Positions 22,300 through 33,470 of a DNA stretch of 64,000 bases are shown piece by piece. The stretch's first letter is position 1. The number at the start of each line of letters is the position of its first letter. Source of the stretch: Phyto melanocephala (Eukaryota; Arthropoda; Insecta; Diptera; Rhinophoridae); contig OW799236.1 in the NCBI GenBank assembly GCA_941918925.1, positions 100,456,562 to 100,520,561 on the forward strand. Reading direction: 5' to 3'. The notes under the pieces are model-generated. The model made no database searches and had not been told where the DNA came from. It saw only the letters and a list, made by a program, of their open reading frames with translations. Position numbers and translations under genes: made by a program.

Positions 22300-24840
22300 A
22301 TAAAAAATTTACTAATTGTTCAGGATATTCTCCCATTAATTTTCAGAATTTTAGTTTTATTAGAATAATAAAATAATGAAAATTGAATAAAATTGTTGGT
22401 TGGGCTTATGAGGAAGTTTTTATTTTTGTTTCTTGATTTATTTAAAATTATCATAATGTTTGTGAAAAAAATTTTAAATAAAGCTTGTAATAATTTTAAA
22501 CTTTTTAATAAATTTTGTGGTTTATAGGTCTACTGATTATCTGGCATAAACACCAGTGAAATGCATATAGACCAGCTTAAACCCAACAACCAATAAAACT
22601 TAAATTATGAAATAAAAATATTTTTTATTTCTCCAAAAAACTATTTTGATTAAATATAATATGACATTTAAAATTTTGACGCCTTTACACACAAGCGTGA
22701 AGCTTTATGTGTTTACTGAAAGAGAAACATTAAAAAATTTTTAGTTAATAAACTACATAGAATGCAAAGGCTTAAGAAGTTAAGGTCGATAGCAAATTTA
22801 CTGATTTTTACTGATTGTAATAATATCGTCAATGACGTTCTCACAACATGGTGCCCTTCAGATGATCAAATATTCTACAAAGTGTTCTGAATAGTCAATA
22901 TTATATTAATGGTAGGTATGTCCTGTGAAAGGAGCATTAAAGACACACATGGCTTAAGTTTTTGATTTTTAAGTACTAGACTAATTGAATTTTCATTAGT
23001 TGCCCAAATATGATGTTTTTTAAACACAATAACAACATTTATGGAATTGATATAAATGTTAATGATGATAAACCAAGTACAATTTCTTTCATTCCTTAAT
23101 AGCTGTGACGATAAAATTAAATTTAAAAGTCTAATTCTGCCTTAAGACAAACAAAAATAGCAATTTTTTTAAATGTTTCATAAAAACATACGTATTTGCG
23201 TATGTACAATGTACATATTTAAAAAAAATAGCTTCCCTATAACGAATTTTCTTTATAGCGCAGAAGTTTGTCGGTTGCCAAATACTGTGTCATAGAGAAG
23301 TTTGACTTTACATATATTTTATTTTAATTTTTAAAGTAAGACGGTTTAATTTAATATATTTTAAATGTTAAAATATTATATAAAGAACTTCTTTAAAATG
23401 AATAGAATACTCAAAAAAATATCTTACCTTTTTTTGGTTACTTATTTTGCAACTCTAGTATTAAAAGGATAAAAAATTGTAAACGTTTCTACAACTCCGT
23501 GTATAATCCTATGGAAGACTTTCTATTTATAATTAGATGGCTTTTTGAAAAAAAGGGCATATCTTTATTTTTACTACTCTACCGGGGAGAAAACTGAATA
23601 AAATTAAAAAAAAAGAAATGAGATAAATGCTTTTATATGTGGCTACAAATCCCTTATTTGCAATCATAGATCATTCAATTTTTTAAGCGTGATGTGTTTA
23701 TATGTGAGCTACTAGAAATCTTTTAAAACGCGGTTCTTCTTAAAAATTGAGATATGCCTTTTTTATGCTAAATCATCTTTGTACTTATATAAGTACAGAT
23801 GTGTTTGTATGTATAACTAATCTCATATATTAGAAATGTTTAACAAGCTTTCAGCGCAGTTTTCTTAGCAAATAAGTGCAGGTTCATTTAGTTGAAATTT
23901 TTCTAAATACATATTTTTTACGAAAAAGGCTATTGAAAAATTAAGCCTTGTAGTTGCTAAGAGTATGAAAAAAGTATTTTTAAAGTGCTTTCTACTTATT
24001 ATGTTTAAAGCCTTTACATGAAGTAAACAATGAGGAGAACTTGAACTTAATTGTACTACAAATAAGACTAAACACAACCTTTTGTGGTACTTTAAGGATA
24101 AATATTGATGCCCTTTCTAAGTCATAAGTAAAAATTATTTTAATAAACAATATGAAAAAAATTTATACAAATTACAATCTTTCAAATTGACTTTTGTTAT
24201 AAAAAGGGTCTAGGATGATTTTTAAGACTATCGAAATAGTATTAGAAAATTATCAACGAAAATTTATTGATCAAATAATAATTGTTCGTTTTATAATTTA
24301 AGAGGAAAGAAGTGAACATTTGCTATGCTACGAATACATGTTTCAGTTTTAAATTCATAAAACAGTTTTCGTAGAATCGATGAACATTATTTGCTCATTC
24401 TCATTTAATTTAAACATTATTTTTATAAGCTATTTAAACACGCAAAGAAAAAAACGGTTATCACTATGGTGTCATTACATAAGATGATAGCGTAAAGAAG
24501 AGAAATTTTTGTCTCTATTTGTTTATGTATGGAGTTTGACAATTTCCGGAGTTGAAATCATTTTTTTAAATATGTAGTTTGACATACTCCAGAACACAAA
24601 AAAATAGTCAGCTGGGCTGGCACCGCCACCTTGTATAAGTGTACACTGGTTATCACAATCTTTTACAATTGATTTGTAGGATTTTATTGAAAACAATTCA
24701 TGTTTTTAACCTATAATTATAACGTTTAGTTAAACGTTTAGTTTAAGTCCTTACATACAAGTGTTAAATAAAAAGTTTTTGACTAGGTTGTATTGAAAAA
24801 TGGGGGCACTAAAAGCTTAAAGCCGTGACAGCCATACACG
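22300..24840. other. bdl intron, AT-rich, mostly featureless
   Basis: No gene recognised; the minus open frame 23865-24077 has no domain. Sequence at 24450-24650 resembles in parts (GTTTGACAA, GTCAGCTG) the MITEs at 33262 and 38656 and ends in CCACCTTGTATA, but TIRs could not be confirmed. Confidence 0.35.
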
Positions 24841-24849
24841 TATGCCCAA

Positions 24850-26060
24850 TTGGCATGTAGTGCGCTCTATGCGGAAACGAAATTTTAATAATAATGACCA
24901 GAATATTTTTTTCTCTATAAAAATCGACTAGAACCTAGTCCCCTCAATATATTTCCTAATTGATCTTCAGTTCGAGTTTCTTCGGCATTCCAAGTTCGGA
25001 ATAGTATTCATGTCAAGACTTTAGCGTCTTATACGCCCAAACGCAGGACAATGACAAAGGTAGTTTTTCAAGGTCTTGTTCACTTTCTCGCATACTCTAT
25101 ATGTCGTTTTCTCCGTTAATCTCATGCGAGCTAGATTAGTTCTCAACTCGGCGTGACTTGTTATTACACTTGTTAGTCTCCTAAGTGTTGGTCTATTCAG
25201 TTTCAGAATTTCTTTTGATTTCTCAAGATTTGGGTCAGTGAAACAAGCTGAGGCAAAATTTTTGGTGGCGGCGGCTGACCAGTTTTTAAGCGGCAGCGGC
25301 TATAACAAAATGAAATCAGCGGCTCAAAAATTCAAAATGAAGTTACTAAAAAATCAAAAAAAAATCGAACGGTAATATATTAAATTTTTAAATCTTTAAT
25401 CTCTGTTTAATTTTTTAATCTCTGTTACAAACAAAATTTCTTCTTGAGCCGACTGAAGCTGATCAAAACGGCGGCTTTCTTGATACGTTTTAAGCCGACA
25501 AAAATAGGGGCGGCGTGGACATTGAAAAAAAAACCCGGCGGCGGCGCGCCGTTGGCTCTGAGCCGGTAGATTTGTTTTACTGATTTGGTTTACCCTATAG
25601 TATGTTTGTCACTTTCCCCACCTCAGTATTTAGCCATTTTCTGGTATGTTCCTCCATCTCCCAAAGTTCAAATTTGAATCGTTAAAAGGGTTTAGCATTT
25701 TCCAAAGAAACAGCACTTAAACCTTTTTGCATTTTGGATATTCTGTCGGCATTCTCGTTTCCAATTAAGTTTTATGGTCTGGTATCCATATTATCTCTAG
25801 ACGTTTGCAATTTGCGTGCCAGTTTATTTAGCTATTGCACTGCAGTGGTTACTGGTTACTGACTGGCTGTCCGTAAAAATACTAATCGTGGCCTCGTTAT
25901 CAGTTTCCTTTATACATTTTATACCATATCCGTAATGGCTCAGCCTAAAAAATTGTGTTGTGGTTTGGTAGACGGAAGTATTTACCTCTGTTTTAGTTCA
26001 TGTCATATAAACCCAGTCCTTTTCGGTCACCAATTTGTGACCCGTCCGTATAAAAATTGA
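24850..26060 (-). pseudogene. Jockey-superfamily non-LTR retrotransposon remnant (RNase H and C-terminus), split by a hAT-like element
   Basis: On the minus strand 25583-26060 carries an RNase H end with WIPDHK, then GNENADRISKMQKG (family: WxPxHxGIxGNExADxLA). 24850-25235 continues it, matching in reverse the plus-strand copy at 54900-55310 (TLRRL..VITGHLARM region and downstream). Several stops show it is dead. The two parts are separated by the insertion 25236-25582. Confidence 0.8.
25236..25582. mobile_element. hAT-like non-autonomous element, 347 bp, with 8-bp target duplication
   Basis: Ends are CAGTGAAACAAG and, on the other strand, CAGTAAAACAAA. The flanks are ATTTGGGT (25228-25235) and ATTTGGTT (25583-25590), an 8-bp duplication with one mismatch, as expected for hAT. 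Subterminal regions are unusually GC-rich (GGCGGCGGC runs). It interrupts a non-LTR remnant, and the paralogous copy at about 54.9 kb shows the uninterrupted site. No coding capacity. Confidence 0.8.
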
Positions 26061-26441
26061 TGCCTTGTAGTGCTTGACTAATAGAATACAGATAATTAAA
26101 TGCCCGATTTTATATTTCTTTTACCAAAATTGAATATGGGCATCGAATAAAAGTGCTTGACTGGTAGAATACAATGCACTTTGACAGCACTCCAACTTCA
26201 AGAAGGCTGAATACATAAATATATTTTTTTGCGTTACATGTCCATAATTAAATTTTAAACGTTCCAATTAGTGGACTTCAATATACCAGTTTAATATGGT
26301 TTTTTTTACAAACACGTTTTCGCCAAAAAATAAATAAATATTAACATATTTAACCCATTAACGTTTAATTGACAAAAACAAAAAAAAAAAAAAAGAATTC
26401 ACTATTTTACTTCTATTCTAGTGTTAAATAGACAACTTGAG

Positions 26442-26673
26442 TATAAAATCTGTTATCTTAATATGTTATAAATTTAAAAGCTTCTGAGGTTTACATGGGA
26501 TCAGTTCGCTTGTGCTTGAATATAAAACCGGTATTCAAATAAAATATTAAAAAAAAAAATAAAACACTTACAAACAGAAACACCGAACAGCAATAGACAA
26601 GCAAAAGCAGAAGCTCAAAATATTTAATAAATAAATAATTCATTAATTAAAAATATAATTATTATTTAATAAA
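26442..26673 (+). promoter_or_regulatory. Candidate core promoter and 5' UTR of the nested protease
   Basis: Three TATA-like boxes precede the start: TATAAAA at 26442, TATAAAT at 26467 and TATAAAA at 26521. An initiator-like TCAGTT at 26501 lies about 36 bp after the second, slightly longer than the usual spacing. The third box would start transcription near 26550. Between there and the ATG the sequence is A-rich leader without an upstream ATG that I noticed. Which box is used cannot be decided from sequence. Confidence 0.4.
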
Positions 26674-27821
26674 ATGTATTTGCGTTGCCAAACTGCAGTT
26701 TTTCTAACACTATGTTTAGCATTTTCAACAGCATATACATCACATTCAGTTAAGCGTAAAGAAAATAATCATAGAAATAAAAGAGAGAGTGAAATGAAAC
26801 AAAGTGATTCAAAAGGAGTGCCTTTAAATTTATCATCTCTAGCATGGAAGAATTTTTTACCCAACATGTCGCCTCGAAATATTTTCAGTTTTTCCACTGC
26901 TTATAATGAAAAGGCTATTGATATATTAAAGGATACTGTTGCCAGCGAAGTTAGTAATAAAAGTGTTGCCAAAAATCTTAACGAATACTCAAAAGATACT
27001 GAAAATCAAAATATCTACAATAAAAACTCTACCAATATAAACGATTTCAATAATGTCAACGAAACAACAAGAGAGAATGTTTTAAGTGTATCTAACGCTT
27101 TGGCTTTGAATGTTTTAAATATTTCTGCTAATAAAAGTAATAAAATTTATGATATTTTGAAGGATTATATGACAACTAAAATTGATAATGAAAATAGTAG
27201 CAGAAATTTTAACTCATACTCAAAAGATATTGAAACAGAAAATAGTTCCAATAAAAGCTTTACAAGCATAACGGATTTAAGTGAAACTACCGAAGAACAT
27301 ACAGATGAAAATATATCTAACATTTCGACCGTTGATATAATATCTGTCACTGATATTGATTTAACTGAACTCACCAGCCTGTCTTTCAAAAATGATGAAG
27401 AACAAATCAGTTTAAGTGAAACCACTGAAAAAACAACAGATGAAAATATATCTAACATTTCGACCGATGACATAGCACCTACTACTGAACCTGATTTAAT
27501 AGAACTCACCAGCCTGTCCTTTAACGATGATGGAGAAGAAATTGTAGGCCAGAAAATCGATTTTCAACGTTCTAGCCCTAATACGAATACGGAGGAGACA
27601 AATCCACCTGGTGTAGAGATATTGAAAAATATCTCAAGAGTTTGTGGTTCCTTATTTGGCAAAAGAATTTCTTTTGCTAATGAAACAACATTAATGGAAT
27701 TTCCCTGGACGGCATTGCTGTTGTATAATACCAAGATACGCTTTCATTGTGGTGGCAGTTTAATAACAACAAAATATGTTCTAACAGCTGCACATTGTGT
27801 GGCTCAGGAGTTTTATGAATT
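26674..27821 (+). CDS. Nested secreted serine protease, exon 1: signal peptide, low-complexity linker, protease N-terminus with catalytic His
   Basis: The full product joins four exons (26674-27821, 27884-28074, 30508-30597, 30671-30987) into 581 residues. This exon gives a signal peptide (hydrophobic TAVFLTLCLAFSTAYT), a dibasic-rich start, then about 290 residues rich in Asn, Ser, Thr, Asp and Glu with no cysteine, so no clip domain. The linker holds a 45-residue tandem duplication (nucleotide period 135) and an older, longer one. The catalytic part starts near C324 (VCGSLFGKR); zymogen cleavage is expected after R331, giving ISFANETTL, an unusual replacement of the common IVGG. EFPWTALL and FHCGGSLI follow, and LTAAHC places catalytic H374. 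Exon end GAATT|GTAAGT. The structure resembles easter-type insect proteases that have lost the clip; substrate unknown. Confidence 0.88.
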
Positions 27822-27883
27822 GTAAGTGAAAAAGCTGTTCATTTTTTTTTAGTTTTTCTTAATCGATTATGATCTTTCTTCAG

Positions 27884-28074
27884 GGCTGGTGTACGTTTGG
27901 GTGAACATGATGTTACGGAAGATCCAGATTGTGCCCCAGATTTAGTTGGTGACAACATTTGTGCAACGACAGTAGATGTTAATGTAGTTAAAATCATAAT
28001 CCATCATTCCTTCTCACATTTGTCGTTTAAAAATGATATTGCTTTACTGAGACTGGATAATGAGTATTACAGCA
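27884..28074 (+). CDS. Nested serine protease, exon 2 with catalytic Asp
   Basis: Acceptor TCTTTCTTCAG before 27884; donor GTAAGT after 28074. It continues in frame with AGVRLGEHDVTEDPDCAPD, a typical 'RLGExD...DPDC' segment of clip-type insect proteases, then DVNVVKIIIHHSFSHLSFKN and DIALLRLDNEYYS. The Asp of NDIALLRL is D434 in the joined protein. The extra cysteines in DPDC and NIC match the additional disulfide seen in easter-like enzymes. The last base joins exon 3 to give Arg. Reading past 28074 meets stops, so splicing is required. Confidence 0.88.
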
Positions 28075-28691
28075 GTAAGTTGAAAGTTATAAAATTGAGA
28101 ATATTGAAGATATAAGAATTAAGGATTTTTCAAATCCTTCTAAAGATGGCACTCTTACGCGAATTCGATTCAATGAAAAAAAAAAAAAAAATAATAATTA
28201 TATACTAATAGCAGGTAAATTTTTACATTTTGTGATGATAAAGTTATTCAGGCGACGTCTTTTAACTCTGTTGTCGATTATAATGTTGAAATGCATGAAC
28301 AAATAATTAAACTTGAAATCAAAATGTTTGAGTACCAGCGCGAACTAATTAGGTAAGTTTGCCATTAAGATTGTGCGATTTTAACATGAGATTTTTAAAA
28401 CTCCCAGACCTATGCTAACTGACCAACTGCTTTAGAGTCAATATAGTTAGGGTCATCCCTTAAACTAAGAGACATTAAAAATATTTTTTTTTAATACGTA
28501 ACGTCGTGCAAAACTTCGGCATTCAGTTAATGTTCAAACTGAATTTCAGCGTAACATAGTTTTATACATCTATGGGTATCTCAAATGCGTTGCTCAAAAG
28601 CGTCGCTCTGTTTAGTTGAATCTGTTTTTTATGAGAGAAAATGTTAGCATAATTTCATTAAAATTTTAAGTATTTACAAATCGAATATATA

Positions 28692-28960
28692 AAGGGTCCG
28701 CCATCTAATGTTTTTTTCAACTAGTGCTTATCTCGTGAATGGTAACACTTAGCTCATGCCTGATTTGACAGATAATTAGTTTTATCCTTCCGCTGAACGA
28801 ATATGGTTGTGTATACGCTTGAATAACGCTGGGAAATATTGCGACATTACTTTGGCCGATTTTGCCAAAAAACCCATCTTTTCAGATGATGCTCATTTTG
28901 ATCTTGGCGGGTATGTAAACAAGCAAAATTGTCGCATTTGGGGCACAGAAAATACGAAAC
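28692..28960 (+). mobile_element. Truncated mariner MITE
   Basis: Starts AAGGGTCCGCCATCTAATG after TA, like the copies at 18209 and 41415, and keeps the HFDLGGYVNKQNCRIWGTEN reading. Homology stops at about 28960 and no right TIR follows, so the 3' half is lost. Confidence 0.8.
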
Positions 28961-29643
28961 GAAACTACCTTATCTAAATATTCAAGAGTTAGCAGCTCCT
29001 TAATATTTATGTTCTAAAAGTTATACGTTCCAATCACTAAAAATCAAAAATAAAATGAATCATCGCTCAAAAAAGTGTTTATCTACAGCTTTGTTAGTGT
29101 CTGTATGTTCAAACACAGTTGAATATTGAAACAAAAAGCTATAATGAGATGAAGAAAAGAAAAATCATACCAAAAGCATAGTGTAAAATATTACACATAA
29201 AAATGTAAAATTATTAAAATATTAAACGTTTAGTCGGTTTAAATAGGAAACATTTTCTTGTATTCATTTTCTACTTTGTTCTAAATCTACTATCATTCAG
29301 TTATGTTTTGAATATTCCTGTTCAGTGTTCATATTTGTTTTGATTCAACTTAATTCAATTCGGACGTTGTTTTCTATTTCATTTATGTTCTAGTCGTCAA
29401 TATTTTATCAAAGCAAGATGCCTATTTTTGCAAGTATGTATTCTGTCATGAGAGGGTATTATACACACACTATTCTAAATTTCATGAAATTGCTTGCAAG
29501 CCATTTTTTATGCTTGTGCAGAACTTTGCCATATATACGTATATTGTTTGCAAACAAACCAATGTTTTTGCTGTTTTTGCGAAATAAAAAATAAGATCAA
29601 AAGATGATTAAATAATAAAATGAGATTAAATTATGGGGCGTAT

Positions 29644-30302
29644 TTATACCCTTCACACAAAAGTTAAAAGGGGTATATATAAGTAGGTTTGTCATTTCGT
29701 ATGAAATTTCTACAATTTTCATTTTCAACCCCATTAAGTATATGTTTTCTGAATGTTTATGAATAGGGGAGTCTATTAAGCATAATCCGTCTGTTCATCT
29801 GTCCGTCCGTTTTTCCGTCTGTCCATGTGTATGTTGAAATCAACTTTTTGAAGCCACCCGACATCGCCCGGTCCCGCGTGAGGTATCAAAATATCAGATA
29901 TATTAGGGAGCAGTTCGGTATTGAAAATCAGAAAAATCGGTACAAAAACAACTAAAATACAAGGAAAAGTTCCGACCACCTTTTTTCACAACAACAATAT
30001 GCGAAACATACATACGTGGTATACCGGTCAGAGTGAACGTTTCATCGAATCCCAGCTAAGCCAAAGAAAAAAATTTTATTTTTTTTATGTGTTATTTTTT
30101 TTTTAACATACATAAAATCAATATATGTATAATTTTACAAGAGCATGTTTATATATATGTATGTTTTTTATACGTATGTTTTTTATATGTATGTACGTAT
30201 TTCATATGAGATGAATGGTAATACAAACAATTGTTATTCCATGAATACACTTTGTGAAGGGTATATAAGATTCGGCATGGGCGAATATAGCACTCTTACT
30301 TG
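29644..30302 (+). mobile_element. Helitron-like repeat, copy F, in the protease intron
   Basis: Starts TATACCCTTCACAC, has the GTCCGTCCGT region and ends in TGTGAAGGGTATATAAG, a hairpin decayed to TTCGGCATGGGCGAA, and CACTCTTACTTG. Confidence 0.75.
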
Positions 30303-30507
30303 TTTTTTGCTATTTATTGCAGACACAATTTTGTGTCAGCATTTACACGATATCATATTCTGTGCGTTACTTACACAAGGGCATTTTTATTAAATGAAAA
30401 AAATAATACTTCGCGCGCAGCTTATTTAATGCCATTTTTTTCAAATACCCTTTTTAGAAACCCTTTACAAAATTTGATCTAACCTAAAATAATATTAATC
30501 ATTACAG

Positions 30508-30597
30508 GATCTTTTTATCCAATTTGTATACCAACTCCCGAAATGATGTATAACGTTGCAATGGCCACCGTGGCCGGCTGGGGAGCAACTGAAAAAA
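30508..30597 (+). CDS. Nested serine protease, exon 3
   Basis: A short 90-base exon found only by frame and family logic: acceptor TTAATCATTACAG before 30508 and donor GTATGT after 30597. It encodes SFYPICIPTPEMMYNVAMAT and VAGWGATEK. PICIP (usually PICLP) and VAGWG are canonical trypsin-fold blocks between the catalytic Asp and Ser. The preceding intron is 2.4 kb and filled with mobile elements, whereas the next one is only 73 bp. Confidence 0.87.
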
Positions 30598-30670
30598 GTA
30601 TGTATCCATTTTTTACTAACTATTAAACAGAATATACACATTTTATTATATTTCATTGTCTTCTCCTAAG

Positions 30671-30987
30671 CTATACGTTCTGCTGTTCTTCTAAAGGCTG
30701 ATGTGCCCCTTTTACATATTTCCAAATGTCGTGACATATACCGCTACAGTGTATTCAATGATACAACAGAGATTTGTGGTTCTGGCGCTAATGAAGTTGA
30801 TGTGTGTAAAGGAGATTCTGGTGGTGCCCTCTTTCATAGACAAAATATTAAGGGAAAAGATAAATTTTATCAATTGGGTATTATATCGTTGGGTGTTAGA
30901 CGGTGTGGTGATAGCCGTTTCTTGCCGGCTGTGTTTACAAAACTTAATGCATTTTATAAATGGATTGAAAATAATTTGGAATATTAA
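30671..30987 (+). CDS. Nested serine protease, exon 4 with catalytic Ser and stop
   Basis: Acceptor TTGTCTTCTCCTAAG before 30671. The reading frame gives IRSAVLLKADVPLLHISKC, TTEICGSGANEVDVCKGDSG and GALFHRQ. In VDVCKGDSGG the Ser is S526, and the Asp six residues before it (D520, equivalent of trypsin 189) predicts cleavage after Arg or Lys. GVRRCGDSRFLPAVFTKLNA and FYKWIENNLEY close the domain in standard fashion. All catalytic residues are present, so this is probably an active enzyme. A second plus-strand frame overlapping the exon is a shadow. Confidence 0.9.
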
Positions 30988-31056
30988 TTAAAGGCATATT
31001 ATTTTATTTAAAAGAAACCATAAACTTCATTAGTCGAATCGACGAAATCATATAAT

Positions 31057-31062
31057 AATAAA
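31057..31062 (+). terminator. Poly(A) signal AATAAA of the nested protease
   Basis: AATAAA lies about 70 bases after the protease stop codon, a normal distance for a compact fly gene. The actual cleavage site is not determined. Confidence 0.5.
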
Positions 31063-31069
31063 TATCTTT

Positions 31070-31620
31070 ATTATTAAGATAATTTTTAAAATTTGTGTTT
31101 CTCTAAAAATTGATTGATTGATTGATTTTTTAAACCTTTGCATAACTTAAGTAAGCTAACGCTGGTTAAAGAATAGGGGCATTTAAAATGACCTATACCC
31201 GGAATAGGTAAACACGTGTGTGCGCTGTAAGAAGGGAAAGTGCCTCAAAGTAGAGTGTCTAACAAAATAAAAAGCTTTATGATTTTTTTAATCCCAACCC
31301 AAGGGTTCGCCGTAATTCAGCCTTGTCCAGTGGAGTATAATTTTTTATTCTTGAGAAAAATAAAGAAACTTAGTAATATTTTAATAGAAAATTAAATAAA
31401 AGAAATATAATTAAAACTAATTAAACTAATTAATTAATTAAAAAACCAGTTTAAATTAAAACTAATAAGCACTCAATTAATTTAAAAAGAACTAATTTTT
31501 TTCTTAAACAATTTTTTTTAATTTGCTTTTATTTATTTACGCGGCTTTAAGATCAAGTACAAAAATTGGTAATTATTTTAAGTTTAAAAATTGTATTATT
31601 AAACAAAAAAAAATTTTTTT
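31070..31620. other. bdl intron downstream of the protease, nothing recognised
   Basis: AT-rich with ATTA repeats. A less AT-rich piece at 31190-31320 (CCCAACCCAAGGGTTCGCCG) could be an element fragment, not identified. Confidence 0.35.
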
Positions 31621-32585
31621 ACTTGTTTCTCAATAACTCCAAAACCAATGGCCCAATCAAAAAATTATATAAGAAAAACTTAATGATGGCGTTGTTTAAC
31701 GTATTTTGAAGGATTGCCTAGTAAAAATGAGTACGTCATTGCAAAGTAGCGATAAGATGTATGGAGCAACCGCTTCAAAAATCTTAAATTTTACAAAAAA
31801 AAAAACAAATAAAATAAATAAATAAGGACCTTACCATAGAATTTAAAATTATGATGATTTTTGCAGTTAGGTGACTATAACCGATAAATAAATTGGAAAT
31901 TTTTTTTTGTAAAACTTGTAACCTTGAAAATCGTTTTTAAGAAAAACTAATAAATTGGTTTAAAACTAACTGAGATTTAAGCACCAAAATGCAACTATTT
32001 TGGTGCTTTTTTATAAAATTTACAAAAGAAGACCGATTTTTTTTAGCGTTTAGACAACAGCGAGGGTTGATTTTGAAATCACATAATAGCGCTTCATTAG
32101 CAAAATCAAAAAATTAATTATTTTTAAATCTATTATGGACGCCATTAAATATTATGGACGCCATTAAATATTATGAACGCCGTTAAAAAATTGCGTTCGA
32201 TAAATTTACATATGGGTCAAATCTTTTAATTATAAATGAACCCTCATAGAATCCAAAACATTGGTATTAAATATTAAATGAGATGGATTAAGTCGTCGAA
32301 TGCAGTAAGCTATGAACAATATTACATTCATGAAGGCTTTCTAAAAAAATGGTGCATATATTTTTTTAAGCTGATGAATATTGGTATGAACTTTAAGGGC
32401 TTGCATAATACAGTTAACTAAATAAACATTTAAAATCAATAATGATATATTAAGTAATGAAGTCCAATAGCGTAAAACAGTAAATCTGATAGTTAGGCTA
32501 TGCTACGGTGTTGTAACTACACCTGTGCACATGATGATAGAAGGTAATATTAGATTTCGTATGGACGAATATATCACTCACTTGC
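31620..32585 (+). mobile_element. Helitron-like repeat, copy H, diverged
   Basis: Shares the central segment of copy C ('TTTAGACAACAGCGAGGG', repeated GGCCGCC-like GGACGCC words, ATGGTG) and ends GAAGGTAATATTAGATTTCG, decayed hairpin, CACTCACTTG. A 21-bp unit (TATTATGGACGCCATTAAA + TA) is tandemly repeated at about 32137-32185. Confidence 0.55.
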
Positions 32586-32602
32586 TGGTAAGAAAAAGAA
32601 AA

Positions 32603-33172
32603 CAAGTAAGAGTGCTATATTCGGCCATGCCGAATATTATATACTCTTCACAACGTGTAGTAATGCAATAACAGTAGTTTGTATCCCCATTCATCCCATA
32701 TGAAATACGTACATACATATAAAAATCATACATATATAAAAACATTCCATTATTAAATTATAAATTTACGTACTTATGTATGTTAAAAAAAAAAAATAAA
32801 AAAAAAATAAAAAAATAAAAAACAAAATTTAAAAAAAATTAAAAAACAAAATTAAAAAAAAAATAATTTAAATATATATAATCAATATAAAACAAAAAAA
32901 AAATAAAATAAAAAACATTAAATTAAATAAAACACTAAATAAAAAATAAAAAAAATAAAAAAAAATATAAAATTTTTTTTCTTGGCTCAGCTGGGATTCG
33001 ATGCCACGTTTTCTCTATGTATGTATGACAGACTGACAGAGCTTTATCGACTCCCCTATTCATAAGCTTTCAGAAAATATATACTTTATGTGGTCGGAAA
33101 TGAAAATTGTAGAAATTTCACACGGAATGACAAACGTATAAATACCCTTTTTCACTGTGTGAAGGGTATAAA
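32603..33172 (-). mobile_element. Helitron-like repeat, copy G, minus orientation
   Basis: Starts AACAAGTAAGAGTGC with hairpin TTCGGCCATGCCGAA and ends CACTGTGTGAAGGGTATA. A poly(A)-rich tract lies at about 32786-32982, as in copy E, and the segment between GGCTCAGCTGGGATTCGATG and the GACAGACTGACAG block is shortened. Confidence 0.8.
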
Positions 33173-33261
33173 AATTAATCAAACATTTTTATTAAAATTT
33201 TGTGAAAAATAAATTATACAAAATTATGAAGTTTTTTGTAGAAAGAAAAATATCATTTAAT

Positions 33262-33470
33262 CCAAGGCATATTATTTCATCGTGTAATTGCAGTTCGGAG
33301 AGAATTTTTTTGTTTATATGTTTTATATATAAAGTTTGACAATTGAAATAAATGAAAGAAGAGAGAAAATTGATTTTTATCTATAGATTTTAACAGCTGA
33401 AATTTAAAATAAGTAAAGAACCTATAATCAGCTGACGAAACAAGACTACGTGATGAATAAATTTACCACG
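33262..33470. mobile_element. MITE with CCAAGG-type TIRs, uninterrupted copy
   Basis: The left end CCAAGGCATATTATTTCATC and the right end (reverse) CGTGGTAAATTTATTCATCA are imperfect TIRs about 20 bp long. The interior (GTTTGACAATTGAAATAAAT, then TCAGCTGACGAA) matches the copy at 38656. Superfamily not assigned. Confidence 0.7.

Larger units (their letters stand above)
28075..30507 (+). other. Intron 2 of the nested protease, loaded with mobile elements
   Basis: This 2.4 kb intron includes the truncated MITE at 28692 and Helitron-like copy F at 29644. Between them the sequence is AT-rich with no recognised feature. Confidence 0.8.

Noticed and set aside
24450..24650. Third copy of the CCAAGG-type MITE
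   Set aside because: Shares GTTTGACAA and TCAGCTG words and ends in CCACCTTGTATA, but matching TIRs could not be traced by eye.
30701..30991. Second plus-strand open frame overlapping protease exon 4
   Set aside because: It is the out-of-frame shadow of the GDSGG-containing exon.
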